A stretch of 64,000 nucleotides of DNA from Capsaspora owczarzaki ATCC 30864 (GCF_000151315.2 NW_011887304.1:376444-440443), one strand, 5' to 3'; positions 46,045-61,838 are shown, counted from the stretch's first letter. The notes: a model not told the origin generated them from the sequence alone. Translations and numbers: made by a program.

Positions 46045-46257
46045 GACGACTTCCACAACCACCACCACTCTGCCAGCCGGCCGATGGATCAAGATCGCCA
46101 TCGCTCCAACGCCAACAACGGCGAGGACGACGATGGCAGTGCGATGGACGACGGCGACGACGACGACGACGACGATGATGATGCTGGCGAAGACGACGAC
46201 GACACGCAGCGAGCGCAAGCAGACCAGCACGGCGCCACCCCAATGCAGGACGATCCG

Positions 46258-46307
<50 letters not shown>

Positions 46308-49300
46308 GCAGCAGCAGCAACGAAGCTCAGACGAGGCGGCCGCGGAATGGCAGCCCGCGCTGCTGCTCTTTGGCAACCTCGACCAAGCTGGCATGCTTGA
46401 ATGGGACGACGATCAGGTAAAAAAAAAAAAAAAAAAAAAAAATCAAACAGCAAACAAAATTGGAGATCTCGCTGAAAATCTGAGCCGCTGATTTCGATTG
46501 TGTTGTCGGCTATTCTTTGGTCATGCTCGAGAGTTTTGACATCTTGACGCGAAAGATCGACGCGCAATGAACAAGCACCAAAACGCGAAAGCCTTCTCAC
46601 TTTTCTGAATGTTTTCGTACATATCTTGAACGTTGAAATAGGAGCTTGCACGAGAACTCGAACAAGTATCAACACATTTGCTCGAGGAACTCGGCGCCGG
46701 ATTTATCTTGCAAGCATTGAAAACAGGTCCCGAATCTCGCGCCGAGCGTGCAGAGCGGATTGACACGGAACGAGCGCTGGCTGCCGTGGGCCATTCACGC
46801 AAGCATCACCGCGGTGCAAAGCGCCCGCGAGTAGTCTACACGCCAGACATGCTGCCAACGCTCTTCCCGAGCTTTTCCAAGTCGGACGTGCCGCACTTTT
46901 CCGACTTGTTCGCGCCGCAAAAGTTCAAAATCCGACCGTCGCGCGCCTTTGTCCGCTCGGCCGAACAGGAAGCAGAGCTTGGCGACGGCAGCGATGACGA
47001 TGACGACGACTTGTCCAGCGCCTTGCGCTCGACCGAGGAGGTTGCTGCCTTGTCTGCTGCTGCGGGTGCTGACGGACAGGTGCCCGCTCCTCTCGACAGC
47101 ACGATGACAGAGCAACTGCCACCACGCAAGCGTCCTCTCTTGGAGGAAGACTGGGACGATGAAGCTCGGCTCTTCAATAGCCCCGTCATTCTTCCCACCA
47201 TGATTCGGCATGGTCGGAATGCTCGCGACACGGTGATGGTCAGTCTTGCGTGCCGCCCCCGAATCCCCTGTCTTTCTTTGTGTGTTATTGTCCAAACTAA
47301 CGTCATTTTTTTGTTCTATCTTTTGTGTGTGTGCGTTTTTACAGGCCCAAGCCATCGATGCTGAAGACATTGGTCATCCTCTCGTTGCCATCAACCCGCA
47401 AGCTCAACCGCCAAAGCAGCAGCAATCACAGCAACAACCACCTCAGCCACTGCCACAGCTGGTACCGGAACAACTGGACTCTGACCAATCAGACGCCGCC
47501 AAACAAACCCCTGCCATGGTGGAGGCCGCCCTGCAGTCTCTCAAAGAGCCAGACCAGCGAGCCTACAACCTTTCCTCGCAAATTGTGTGGGAAGAGCACG
47601 TCATTACGGACACGGATCGGTACAGCGATGCCAAAGTCGTGTTTGAACCGACCGACCCTGCAATGCCGCTCTATCGCTCCAAGCCTTCCGGCGGCTATGT
47701 CGATTTGACGCCCGTCTCCAACTTGCGGCAGTTCCACTCGGCGTCGGTGACCGGATTTCTCAACCCGTACGAGCCTCTGCCAAAGTACTCCATTCTGCGC
47801 ACACTCCATCAGCATGCCAAGGATGTGGCCGCCAAATTGGACGCCAAGCGCCAGGCTGACGAGCATTTGCTGACAGGAAAAGGTCTTGCGCCCATTGTGC
47901 AGGACGTGACGGGCGAAACCGCGCAGGCTCGCGCTTTTCTCGCCGCCGCACTCGCCGCCACTCCGACAACCCAGAAAGGTCGTGCAGCATCCCAGCGAAG
48001 GGCACACGCCGTTGCTCATCTCGAGCGCTTCAACGCTGCCGACACCCAGCAGTCCGCGGGAGGAGCCGACACCATCGACATCAAGGAGCCGACCGTCTAC
48101 TCCATGTTTCCACTCAGCAACATGGAGCTGGCTGCACCAGAGTGGGAGGACGAGATCATTTACGACGAGACGGACGCGCCCAAGCGGCTGCCAAACACGT
48201 CGTTCATTTGGGACAAGTCGGATGGCAACCTGCTCTACGGCTCAACGGCACCCAAAACGCTCAAATTCGTCAAGTCTGCCGAGGAGATTGCCGCCGAAAC
48301 GCGCCGGAGGACCAAGAAAATGTCTTGGAGGGCTCGGCAGCGCGAAAAGGAGCGCATCCAGCGTGAAAAGGCCGCAGCCATGGACGCCAAGCAGATTGCC
48401 GCCATGCAGGGCTCGGATCGATTCAATCTCTCGGGCGACCAGTGGTATCGTGCTTCGAGCGGTCTAACAGCAGATCTCTTCCGCTCGTCCACATTCACGA
48501 CGCCGCTGCGGCACTCGCTGCCCGCCCTCAAGCTTCTCGAAATCTTCTTCCACACCTCCTTCACCCAGGCGTCTCTGCGCTGTGCTCATCGACCAGTGCT
48601 CAAGACCCTGCCGCCAGTGGACGGAAACGAAGGGGGTCGGTCTTGCACGCTCGCTTCCCTCGGTCGCTTCATCAAAAAGAAGGAGCACGAGCGCTTGCAA
48701 GAGCGCCAAAAGTCGGGTGGTGATGTGTTTTTCATGAAAACCCAGCGTGACCTGTCCGGCCGCGACGGCGACATTGTTCTACTCGAGTACTGCGAAGAGT
48801 TTCCGCCGTTGGTGTCGAACGTCGGCATGGTATCGCGCTTGTACAACTTGTACCGTCGCACCGAGCCTCAAGACGACAATGCCCCCGAGCTGCCGTTCGG
48901 CATGACGCGCTTCCAAGGAGCGGCAGACTCGTCGCCCTTCCTGGGTCAACTCAAGCCGGGCTCGGCGTTGCAGTACGTGGACAACACCCTCTACCTGGCA
49001 CCTGCCTATCCGCACGAGATTGCCCCGACGGATTTCCTCGTCATTCGCGTCAAGGACCACCATTACATTCGTCCGATTGACGGCCTCTTTGTGCTCGGCC
49101 AAACACTCCCCAAAATCGAAGTCCCCGCGCCCAATTCCAAGAAGGCGAGTGACTTTATGCGCAACCGCGTGCAAGCCTTCATCTACCGCCAGCTCAAGCA
49201 GTCCAAGCTGAGCATCAAGAAGAACGACAAGTCTCGCCGGCCATTCGTCAAGCTCGGCGATTTGATTGCGGCATTCCCGAGCATTCCCGTGGCGATGCTG

Positions 49301-51764
49301 CGCAAGCGTCTCAAGATTCTGTGCGAGTGCGTGCGCAGTGGGCTGGGCGACCAAAGCGAGGAGTGGGAGCTCCGCACCAACCAGCGCATCCCGCCCGAGG
49401 AGGAGCTGCGCCAGCTGGTCACACCCGAACAAGCCTGCGCGCACGAAAGCATGCTGGCCAGTCAACAGATGCTGCGCGATTCCGGTTTTGGCGCTGACGA
49501 TTTAATCCTCGAGCCACCGTCCCTGACCCCGGACGGCGATGAAGAGGACCAGGACCAGCGAATCCAGACCGAGCTCAAGCTTGCGCCGTGGAACACAACG
49601 CACACCTTCTTGGACGCGCAGCAGGGCAAGTGCCATCTCAAGCTCACTGGGCCCGGCGATCCGACTGGCGCTGGCGAGGGCTTTTCGTACATCCGAGCCC
49701 CCAGCAAGCCCATCGTTCACAATCGCGAGCGTGAAGCTGCCAAGCCAAAGCAAAAGAAGGAGCCGCACAAGACGGTGGAAGGCACCGAGTCCGACTTGCG
49801 CAAAATCCCGTTGGTCGAGGCGCGCAACATGCTGCAGCAAAAGTTTGGCATTTCTCTCTCGCAAACGTCCAAGATGCCGCGTTGGGATGTCATTGCGCTT
49901 CTTCGCAAAATGTCCTCGAGTCAAGGCGAAGGGGCCGCCGATGCGACAGATCTGTCCAAGTGGGCTCGCGGCGAGCGGCGATCTGTGCAAGAGCACCAGC
50001 AGCTGTACAAGCAAGAGTGCCAGCGATTGTTCGACTTGCAGAATCGCATTCTAGCGTCTTCGGAAGAGCTGGAATCGGAAACCGAATCGGTCGGAGACGG
50101 TGATGGCGATGAAGGCGGCGACGATTTCGATGATTTGGCCGACTTTGGAAAAGAGCTGGAAAGCGCTGCGCGCTCGAGCCATACCGAAGCCTCGGCCCTC
50201 AGGTCGATGGAGGCACGCAGTAACGAAATTGCAGAGTATCTTCAGCTGCACAAACTGCTCAAGCGATCACAGCAGGCCGCGGCTGGCGGCGATGAGGAGC
50301 AAGACGGTCAGGCGGACATGGATACTGGAGCTGATGGAGATGCGCAGGCGGAGGAAGCAACCGACATGCAGACCGAGTCCGCGGGTGCGGACGGAGCCGC
50401 TTCGACGTCTTCTTCTTCCTCTGCAGCGCCGCCTGCTTCTGCTGCCTCGGTTCCCAACCAACAGCCAGGTGAAAAGTACCGCGGCAAGCACCTCGTCATC
50501 AAGCGCAAGTTTGCCATGCCGGACGGGTCCGTGGCCGAACGCCAGGAGGTGGTGACTGATCCGCGCGTCATTGAAGCCTACCTGATTGTTCGCAACCAAG
50601 AATTGGCGGGAGTGAGCGAGGGTCGGCGCCGAAAGCTTCTCAGCCACGTTCAGCGACGACTTGCCGCTTCCCAGTCTGGCGACAACAACTCGCTGGGCGC
50701 TTCCCGCGTCCCGACAGGACGAACCAATCGATGCGGCATGTGCGGCTCCTACGAGCACACCAAGTCCAACCGCGCCTGCCCCGAGCATCCAGAGCACCTC
50801 ACCTTCCAACGCAGTCGGGCCAATGCTGCTGCTCGCAAGCGCGCTGCTCAGACGGGTGTGAACACGGATGACATTGCGCGGCGCTTTGCGCAGAGCGAGT
50901 TGGCGCGCGAGCGAGACCAATCTGCGTCTCAAGTCGTTTTTGGTGAAAACGGTCTCAAGATGAAGATCAAGTTTGGTGCAAGCGGTGCAGCGACACCTAC
51001 AGCCGCCAGCGGTCGACGCCCACCCAGTTCCGGTGGACGCCGCGGAGGTCGTGGCGGTTCGTCTGCTCGCAAGTCGCCCAAGAGCCGCCGTGTTCGCTTC
51101 CGTGGAGATTACGACGATGATGATGAGGACGATGACGATGACAATGTTGGTAACAGCGACGAGGACGAGGACGAGCAGAACGACTTCCGAGACGAGGAAT
51201 ACGATGCCTTTCGGTCGGTCGCGAGCAAACGCCGCGGCGCTGTCACTGCCACTTCCCAGCTCAATAAGGTTTTGATGGAAGTGTGCCAAGATCTTTGGAA
51301 TCATCAGTCTGTAAGTCGTGCGGGTTGCGTGGAGTTGGGCTGGCTGCAGAACGCGGGTGACTGACCCGCTTTTTGATTTTTCTTTTGTTGCAATGTAGAG
51401 CACGTACTTCCGCAGTCCGGTGGACGTACATCAGTATCCCGATTACCTGCAGCATGTCCACAATCCGATGGACCTGACCACCATGCGCGCCAAGGCCAAG
51501 GGCAACAATTATCAGCGACCCGCGGAATTCTTGGAAGATTTGGCGCTGCTTGTCATCAACTCCTCGGCCTACAACGGCCACGCTGCTGAAGTCACCACTG
51601 CGGCCTTCAATCTCATGCAGCAAGGAGTGAAGCAATTGCGGAGCCGCTCGCAGGGCTTGATGGAAGCCACCGCTGCACTCGGTATTGATACGGGCGAGTT
51701 CCTCAAAGCGGCAATTCAACGGACTCAGGCCGTGTACAATGAGCATTGCACCGCGTCTGGTTAG
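45925..51764 (+). CDS. TAF1, largest subunit of TFIID
   Basis: Four exons: 45925-46416, 46642-47238, 47345-51310, 51399-51764, all phase 0, giving 1,806 residues. The N-terminus has polyglutamine and acidic tracts. The central TAF1 core includes YNLSSQIVWEEHV, FFHTSFTQASLRC, SGGDVFFMKTQRDLSGRDGD, SSPFLGQLKPGS, IAPTDFLVIRVKDHHYIRPI, LTGPGDPTGAGEGFSYI and YKQECQRLFDLQNRIL, closely matching human TAF1 block by block. A zinc knuckle (about 1493, CGMCGSYEHTKSNRACPEH) and an acidic region follow. The C-terminus carries one bromodomain (about 1670-1790) with YLQHVHNPMDLTTMR and the acetyl-lysine Asn in INSSAYN. Family knowledge: TAF1 scaffolds TFIID on core promoters in the nucleus; its bromodomains read acetyl-lysine. 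Human TAF1 has two bromodomains, this protein one. The N-terminal TBP-binding segment is likely exon 1 but is masked by low complexity. Confidence 0.95.
45988..46320 (+). repeat. CAG/CAA polyglutamine and GAC polyaspartate tracts in TAF1 exon 1
   Basis: Two CAG/CAA-rich blocks (about 45994-46042 and 46257-46320) code for polyglutamine, with a GAC/GAT polyaspartate block (about 46150-46205) between them. Confidence 0.9.
46419..46442. repeat. A24 homopolymer at the TAF1 intron 1 donor
   Basis: A run of 24 A directly after the GT of the first TAF1 5' splice site, so the donor reads GTAAAA and continues as poly-A. Confidence 0.9.
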
Positions 51765-52140
51765 AACTTGGCTCGATGGTGCTTTCTATTGTTTGAGTTG
51801 ATGATGCCGAAACAAACAAAGATCTGGCTTGCTCTTTTTGTTTGAGAGTTGTTTTGGAGATTCTGGAAGAGGTGGGATGTGCCCCAGTTTTTGTTCAATG
51901 TACTATAATTATGCTTTTATCGAGAGTACTGTCTGTTGCGGTTCTGCGCACGCATGCAATTGTACTGTACTGGATTGAAAATAACGCAGCAAGATCAAAA
52001 TTGGTTTGCGTTTATTTTCTGTGTCTCTCTGTGTGTCTCTGTCGTCCATTGCTGCTTCATTTACATCTTCTATGATAGTCCATCTACATAACACTTGCAT
52101 GTTTTGTCAGTCTTTTTATTTTTTTCCACTCTTTGCCAAA
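51765..52140. other. Intergenic between TAF1 and the 5'-nucleotidase gene
   Basis: About 375 bases between tandem genes. It holds the TAF1 3' UTR and the next promoter. A pyrimidine-rich CTCTCTGTGTGTCTCTG stretch lies near 52021-52045. I see no gene. Confidence 0.5.
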
Positions 52141-54636
52141 ATGGCTGATCTCGTTATTGCTCACTTCAACGACGTTTACAACATTGCCGAGCGGTAAGTA
52201 CCAACAGTCCGACCTACAAAAGTTTGAGTTTGCATCCTCAAACATTGAACACGACTTTCCGCAAGCGAGTTGGTGTCAAGTTTGAGGCTTTTCTGCTTTT
52301 CTGAGAGTTTTACCCGCCATCGAACTCTTCTTCCATTTCTGACTCATATCCGACTCCACCTCACCGACCTCACCTTCCTAACCTCGCCAACCTCGAATCA
52401 TGCATTTCTACAACTTGCTGTGACCTTGCTTGCCTTTTTGGCCTTTTGTGACTGACGGACGCTGACGCTGGTTTTCAGGACGCACGAACCGTTCGGCGGC
52501 GCTGCGCGGTTTGTGACTGCGGTGCGGACGGTTGCGCAGCCGAGCGACAAGGCGCTGGTGCTGTTCTCTGGGGACGTATTCAACCCGTCGACCATGTCCT
52601 CGGTGACCAAGGGCAAGCACATGCTGCCAGTGCTCAACGCGCTCGCGATTGACTGCGCAGTGTACGGAAACCACGACGTCGACTTTGGCGAAGAGACGCT
52701 CATCAAGCTCGCAGGCCAGTGCCCGTTCCCGTGGCTGCTGTCCAACGTCATTGACTCAAAGACCGGCCTGGCACTCGCGCAGGGCAAGGAGACGGTCATG
52801 CTCACTCGCAACGGATTCAAGATTGGCTTGATGGGGCTGATTGAACGGCAAGTTTGTTCCCTCGCTTGCATCGTACAACCATCATAAAAAAGAGCTCAGT
52901 CATGAACTGCAGCAGCTCGAGGAGGGTTGTGGTGTCTGTGAATCGACCGAAAGGGGGCTGACTTTGTGGTTGTTTGATGCTTTTTGGTGGTTTCACAGAG
53001 AATGGCTTGATACGCTTCCTTCCGCCCCGCCGACGCTGGAGTACTCGGATTTCGTCGAAGTCGGTCAGCGATTGACGCGCAAGCTGCGCGACGAGGGTGC
53101 GGACATTGTCATTGCACTCACGCACATGCGCGAGCCGAACGACGTGGAGCTCGCACGGCGTGTGGACGGATTGGATTTCGTGCTTGGCGGCCATGTATGT
53201 TGTTTGTTTTTGAAGCGTATTTGGCTGTGGGTACATACCTAACAAGGTCTGTGGTCGTTGTTGTTGGCAGGACCACTTTGACGCCGTCCACCTCGTGAAC
53301 GGCACGGTGGTTGTGAAGAGCGGGACAGACTTCCGAAACCTCAGCGAAATCAAAATGCGCATGCGAGACAAGGCCAAAGACCCGTATGCATCAGATACGC
53401 GCGACCGCAGCGAGACGGCCTTTGGCTCGCTGGTGGACAAGCCCACCACGATTGAAGGACATCGCATCAGCGTCGATGTGACTTGTTTCGAGATCACGTC
53501 CCGCTTTGAGCCAGAGCCGACAATGGTCGCGATTGTTGACGATTTGTGCAAGGACTGTACGGTTTTGATTGGGTTTCTTTTCTGGAGCAGGGTTTTGGCT
53601 GGTGTTTTTTGTGCTCATCGTTGGTGTTTGTCTATCGATCTGGTTGATCTCAACTTAGTGACGGTCAAAATGCAAAAGCCCGTGGGAGAAACCACTATCG
53701 GGCTCGATTGCCGAATGGAGTCCAACCGCACGCGAGAGTCCAACATTGGCAGCTTGCTGGCAGATATTTTGCGCTCCGAGTATGGTGCCGACATTGGCTT
53801 GCTCTGCGGCGGTATGTTTTTGCGGTGCTGCTTCTCTTAAATTTACCCTCCTCGCTTTGTACTCATGCTTTCGGTGGGTTGTTGGTGTTTTTCTTTTCCT
53901 TTGTGCCTCACTTGCAGGTGCCATTCGGTCGGACGATGTTTATGGCCCGGGAGTCATCACTGCAGGAAACATTCTCGAAATTCTGCCGTTTGAGGACTGC
54001 TGCATGGTCGTGCGCGTGACTGGAGCCTCCCTCATGAAGATTTTGGAAAACGGCATCAGCATGGTGCCGAAAATGGAAGGCCGTTTCCCGCAAGTGTCAG
54101 GAGTGCGCTTTGTGTACGACCCGAGCGCCATGTCGGGCCAACGCATTGTTTTTGCACGCGTTGGCGACGACCCGGCAACCGACCGCCCTGTCGATCTGAA
54201 CGCCAAGTACACGATCGCAACTCGCGCCTACATGGCCTCGGGCAAGGATGGCTACGAGGAGCTTGCAAAGGCTGAGATTGTTCGCGAGGAGGAGCAGGGC
54301 CACCTCCTTTCGACGCTCTTCCGCCGCTTTTTCCTCAAGCTCAAGGTGCTCAACGCCTTTGGCAACAGCCGTCGTGCGCTTCGCAGCGCTGTCAACCACT
54401 TCAAGGCGCACATCCACCATCCAAGCTCTGCAGAGCTGGTGGCCCCGCTGACGCCTTCGCCAACTCCCGCGGCTCAGCCCCTGCTGGCTCCTCCTGCCAG
54501 CGGCGAGCCTCCTCAGTTGAAGAAGAACCACAGCGGGCTCGAGCTTGTCGGCAAGTTCCTCAAGCTCGCCCCGACCCCTCAAGACCGGATTCTGACGGTG
54601 GCCGAGGCCGAAGCGAAGGGCGTTTCGCTTGAGTGA
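52141..54636 (+). CDS. 5'-nucleotidase/UshA-family metallophosphoesterase, probably cytosolic
   Basis: Six exons: 52141-52193, 52479-52847, 52999-53194, 53271-53556, 53659-53811, 53918-54636, giving 591 residues. The start MADLVIAHFNDVYNIAE carries the first metal motif directly at the N-terminus, so there is no signal peptide. Other metallophosphoesterase motifs follow: SGDVFNPS, YGNHDVDFGEE, ALTHMREPND and LGGHDHFDAVH. The C-terminal substrate domain shows TRESNIGSLLADILR, AIRSDDVYGPGVITAGNILE and ARAYMASGKDGYEELA-like sequence (ATRAYMASGKDGYEEL). Family knowledge: such enzymes hydrolyse nucleotides or UDP-sugars and are usually secreted or GPI-anchored. The tail (about 480-591) is Pro/Ser-rich and unique. 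The second intron (52848-52998) uses a GC donor (CG then GCAAGT) with a normal AG acceptor. The exact substrate cannot be told from sequence. Confidence 0.88.
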
Positions 54637-54912
54637 ACGTGTTTTTGGCTTGTTTCCCTTTTCGTTCTTTTCTTTGTTTGTTGCCTTCTTTGCTGTTGGT
54701 TTTTTTAATGTTGGATTTCTGTGTGTGCGTATTTTGCTTCAATGTTGCTTCCTCCTCGCGACGGTGACGATGCGATTGCTCTGTCCTGTACCTCGGCGTC
54801 GTGTTGAAATGAGGCTTTTGCTCACTTTTCACTCAATTTCACAATTTCAATTTCAGTCTGAGTCTCTCAGTCTTGTCAGAACTCTCAGTCTCTATTTTTT
54901 ATTTCTTTCACA

Positions 54913-58771
<3,859 letters not shown>

Positions 58772-59109
58772 ACACGTCTCGCTTTGCTTGGTTGGCCCGA
58801 CCGACCGAGCGTGCTTTGTTTTGTAGCCGCAACTACGCGCTTCATTACTACTCGATTATTTTGAATTTTTTGAAACGGACGTCGTCACCTTCAGTGTTGT
58901 TTGAGTGTTTGTGTTTTGTTGCTGTTTCTTGTTGTTGTGTTGCGTTTGTTTTCTCGGCTGATTTGTTGTTGTTGTTCAGCGATTTGATCCTTTGGCTTAC
59001 CATTTGAATTAAGAACGCCCCTTCTCTTTCGCCAATGATACAATTCCTGTTGACTAAACTGGGAGAAGCCAGTCCAGCTTCTTATTTTTGTTTGTGCAGC
59101 GATCTGAAA
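58772..59109. other. Intergenic between PI4K2 and the multi-pass membrane protein
   Basis: About 340 T/G-rich bases between tandem plus-strand genes. It holds a 3' UTR and the next promoter. No gene seen. Confidence 0.5.
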
Positions 59110-60331
59110 ATGTCCAGCGCTGAGCTGTCTGGCTGGGAAGCATCCAAGCCGTATCGCGTGCTCCTCTACTTTGTATCGCTTGTGATTTGCCTCGTTGTCT
59201 GTCTGTGGTTGTGCCGAAATGTTCAAGGTAACGAAAAGTCCAACCATCCGCCAATCTTACCGCCACCTCACGCCGAATGCTGTTCAGAACTTTGTGCTAA
59301 ATCTTGGTTTCTGCATTTCTGAACGCAACTTTTCCCCACTTTGTTTGTTCTAAGAAATTGCCCAAAGTAAGCGCCGACGCCTCGTTCAAGCCTATCTCGC
59401 GATCGCACTTGTCGCGCTTGCATTGACGTGGTACAACATTCTCTCGTTCCTGCATGTGGATTACGCACGCTACCGCGATGTTGATGCCTGGCTGGCCAAG
59501 TCCGAGTTCATGGTCAATGCATATGTGACGGTCTCAGACACGACCGAGGGCTGGTTTTGGTCGTCGCAGCTGTTGCTGTTCACGACCGTCTTCATCGTCA
59601 TGCTCGTCGTGCAGAGCCGTCGCCATGCGCAGCCCGTCTGGCACACAGTGGCATACGTGTGGCTTGGCTTTGGCGGGGCGATCAGCGTTGCGTTCGCCCT
59701 CTTTGCCTGCCGATTGCAAGCGCTGCGTGCGGTCGTCAAGGCTCCCGCCAACGGCAAGAAGGAACCACCAACGACACGGGCTCAGCAGACTGGAACTGGA
59801 GGTGGCGCGCTCGGCGGGTTGAGCATGGTGGCGCTCACTGCATTGATTCTCGCTTCGGTTGGGTCGATTTTCTGCTTCCCGCTGTACGCTGGCACCCGCT
59901 GGTTCAAGTTCCACCTCTTGTTTGTGCATCTTGCGCTTGCCCTCCCTGCCGTGCTCCCAGCAGCGAAGGGGTCGTCGTCGTCGTCGTCAGTGCAGACACC
60001 CTCCCGCTCGTACATTTTGCTCCTCGCCACGATCGCGTGCCTGTCGTTGGGCCACCATCTCGTACTGTGGCGCGCCTTGCTGAGTGGCCCAGGCGCGTTT
60101 GACACTATGACCCTCCTGCATGCGGGCTTTGCTCACTTTTGCCAAGCCGGCATTTCGTGGGATGCTGTTTTTGTGACTTTGCTGGCGACCCTATTTGCTG
60201 GTATTGAAAGCGGAGTGTTGGTCTCAGCAAGCGTATTTGTTGGGAGCGTCGTCTTGTCGCCAGCTGTCGCGTTTGCCCTATTTCTGATCCGCAGCGAGAT
60301 GGCGCAGCAGCAACACGCCAAGAAGCAATAA
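59110..60331 (+). CDS. Multi-pass membrane protein of unknown function
   Basis: Two exons: 59110-59227 and 59355-60331, giving 364 residues. The ATG is the one directly before the first membrane helix. Eight or nine hydrophobic helices are visible: about 17-38 (VLLYFVSLVICLVVCLWLC), 50-72, 100-122, 132-155, 185-212, 215-240, 250-275, 295-312 and 315-340. Short charged loops separate them, with an SKRRR patch after helix 1. A Lys/Pro/Gly-rich loop (about 160-185) and a poly-Ser loop (about 242-250) look cytoplasmic or disordered. It ends QQQHAKKQ. I do not recognise a family signature and see no transporter, GPCR or enzyme motif, so function is left open. The gene converges on TMA16, with only about 130 bases between the stops. 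Confidence 0.75.
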
Positions 60332-60463
60332 CACAACCCCTTTTGATTTTTAGATGAATACTGATGCATTTTCGCGCATTTCCAAAGTTATTCAATAACA
60401 ATTACAGATGACACACAAACGCTATTAAGCTGTCCTACAACAAAGACAACAAACTCTTAACGA

Positions 60464-61481
60464 TCAGCACGCACTCTCGTCGGATGGCGGAATGCCCAAG
60501 TTTACCGCTGAGGCGTCAAACATGGGCGCATCACTGCCTGTATATTGGAGTTGTTGTTGGAGCTCTTGGGGCTGCTGCTGCTGCTGCTGCTGCTGCTCGG
60601 CCAGCTGCTGCTCTTCAGCGAGGCGCTCTTGCTCGTGGTGAGCCATAATGTCTTGGAGCATGGCTTCCGCCTGGACTGCGACGGCGGACGACTTTTTAAA
60701 GCTGCGCATCCGCAGTGCCGGCAGCACGGCTTTGTTTCCTGAAAAGTTCTTGACGAGCTCGAGCGTCTTGTGGACGGTGAGGTCTGGCGCCTGGAAGCCC
60801 GAGTTGTACTCTGCAGTCTCGGAGGCAATCCGGGCGTCGAGTGCGTCTTCGCGCGCGGCCTTTGTGCGTGACTTGCGCGAGGCATGCTCCTGCCTGATTT
60901 CATCGAGCTGTTGGTCGTTCCTGCGCAGGTAGGCCTGGATGAGGACGTGCATCTCGACCTCGAGGACCTGGGTCGTCTCTGTGCTGACGTGCTGCTGGAA
61001 CCAGCTGACGCGCTGCACCAGCGGATCGACCTGTCTGTGTGCGTGGTCGTCCTTGGACATTGTGACGCGGTTGAGCCGCAGGACGCTCCGTGCCATGCGC
61101 TTGGCCTCGCGCGACTCTGGGTGGATGACCTTCTCGGCCTTGACGGCGGCCTTTGCCGGCTTGAGCTTTGGCTGTCACCCCCATTCGCACGCAGAAGCAG
61201 AAGCAGAAACATGATATATGAGTTAGTGTTGAAAAGTCAGAAACGGGTCGTCGTCGGCGGGGTTCACTGTGGGGATGGATTGATGCTGCCACATGGAAAC
61301 CATGGGGCGTTCAGTGAGTTTGCATTGGGGGGGAGAGAACGAAGGATGGGTCACTGGTTGAGGTTTCAATAGCCCCCAAAATGAAGTAATATTCAACAAA
61401 AGCAAAGGGTGGAGGAGTGAAGTGAGGCGTGTGGGGGTGGGGATGGAAACGAGAAGGGGGGCAAAGTGAGTGAGTTACCAT
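60464..61481 (-). CDS. TMA16-like 60S ribosome biogenesis factor
   Basis: Two minus-strand coding exons are proposed: 61479-61481 (the ATG alone, followed by GTAACT) and 60464-61171 (after GACAG), giving 236 residues. The second exon starts PKLKPAK and continues AEKVIHPESREAKRMAR, closely matching TMA16 (MPKGPK... then KKVIHPYSRKA). Next comes the WFQQH helix motif, a region of long helices with YLRRNDQQLDEIRQEH, and the FQAPDLTVHKTLELVKNF segment equivalent to the family's GYGLEIPD-to-WDFD region. LPALRMRSF matches the LPNIKMRKI block. The tail has a polyglutamine tract. Family knowledge: TMA16 binds pre-60S particles in the nucleus. The family's Met-Pro-Lys start is reproduced exactly by the ATG-only first exon, which supports this start. 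Confidence 0.85.
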
Positions 61482-61838
61482 TGCAGACTAATACTGTGAA
61501 GAGACGACTGAATGGAACTGAGGGGAACTGAGTGGAACTGTGTTGACAGAAGGAAAGTAACGTAACGAAATAGTAAAGAGAGCGCCAACAATGAAAGTAG
61601 TATTGCACTGGAGAGGGAAAGAGCGGGAAACAATGGCAGAGTTCTCCATTACAGCACATTACGGTACAGAATTGCCACTCAGCTCAGCTCAGCTCAGCGC
61701 AGCTCAGATCGCACTCCCATCATTCTCCCACTAGTTGAACCTCGTTTTAATGAATATCTTGATCTGAGTATCTGACTATGATGATGATCTCGTCGTGCTC
61801 ACTCCACCTTCTTGTTGGTTACTTTCTACTCGCAATCA
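61482..61838. promoter_or_regulatory. Divergent intergenic region between TMA16 and S-formylglutathione hydrolase
   Basis: About 360 bases between divergent starts, so probably a bidirectional promoter. It contains a run of CAGCT-type repeats at about 61678-61707. No other motif stands out. Confidence 0.5.
61678..61707. repeat. CAGCT pentamer tandem repeat in divergent promoter
   Basis: Five to six near-perfect copies of a 5-base unit (AGCTC), one copy altered. Each unit contains the palindrome AGCT. Confidence 0.85.

Noticed and set aside
45919-46320. A minus-strand poly-Leu frame opposite TAF1 exon 1
   Set aside because: It is simply the complement of CAG repeats (poly-Leu) and GAC repeats (poly-Val).
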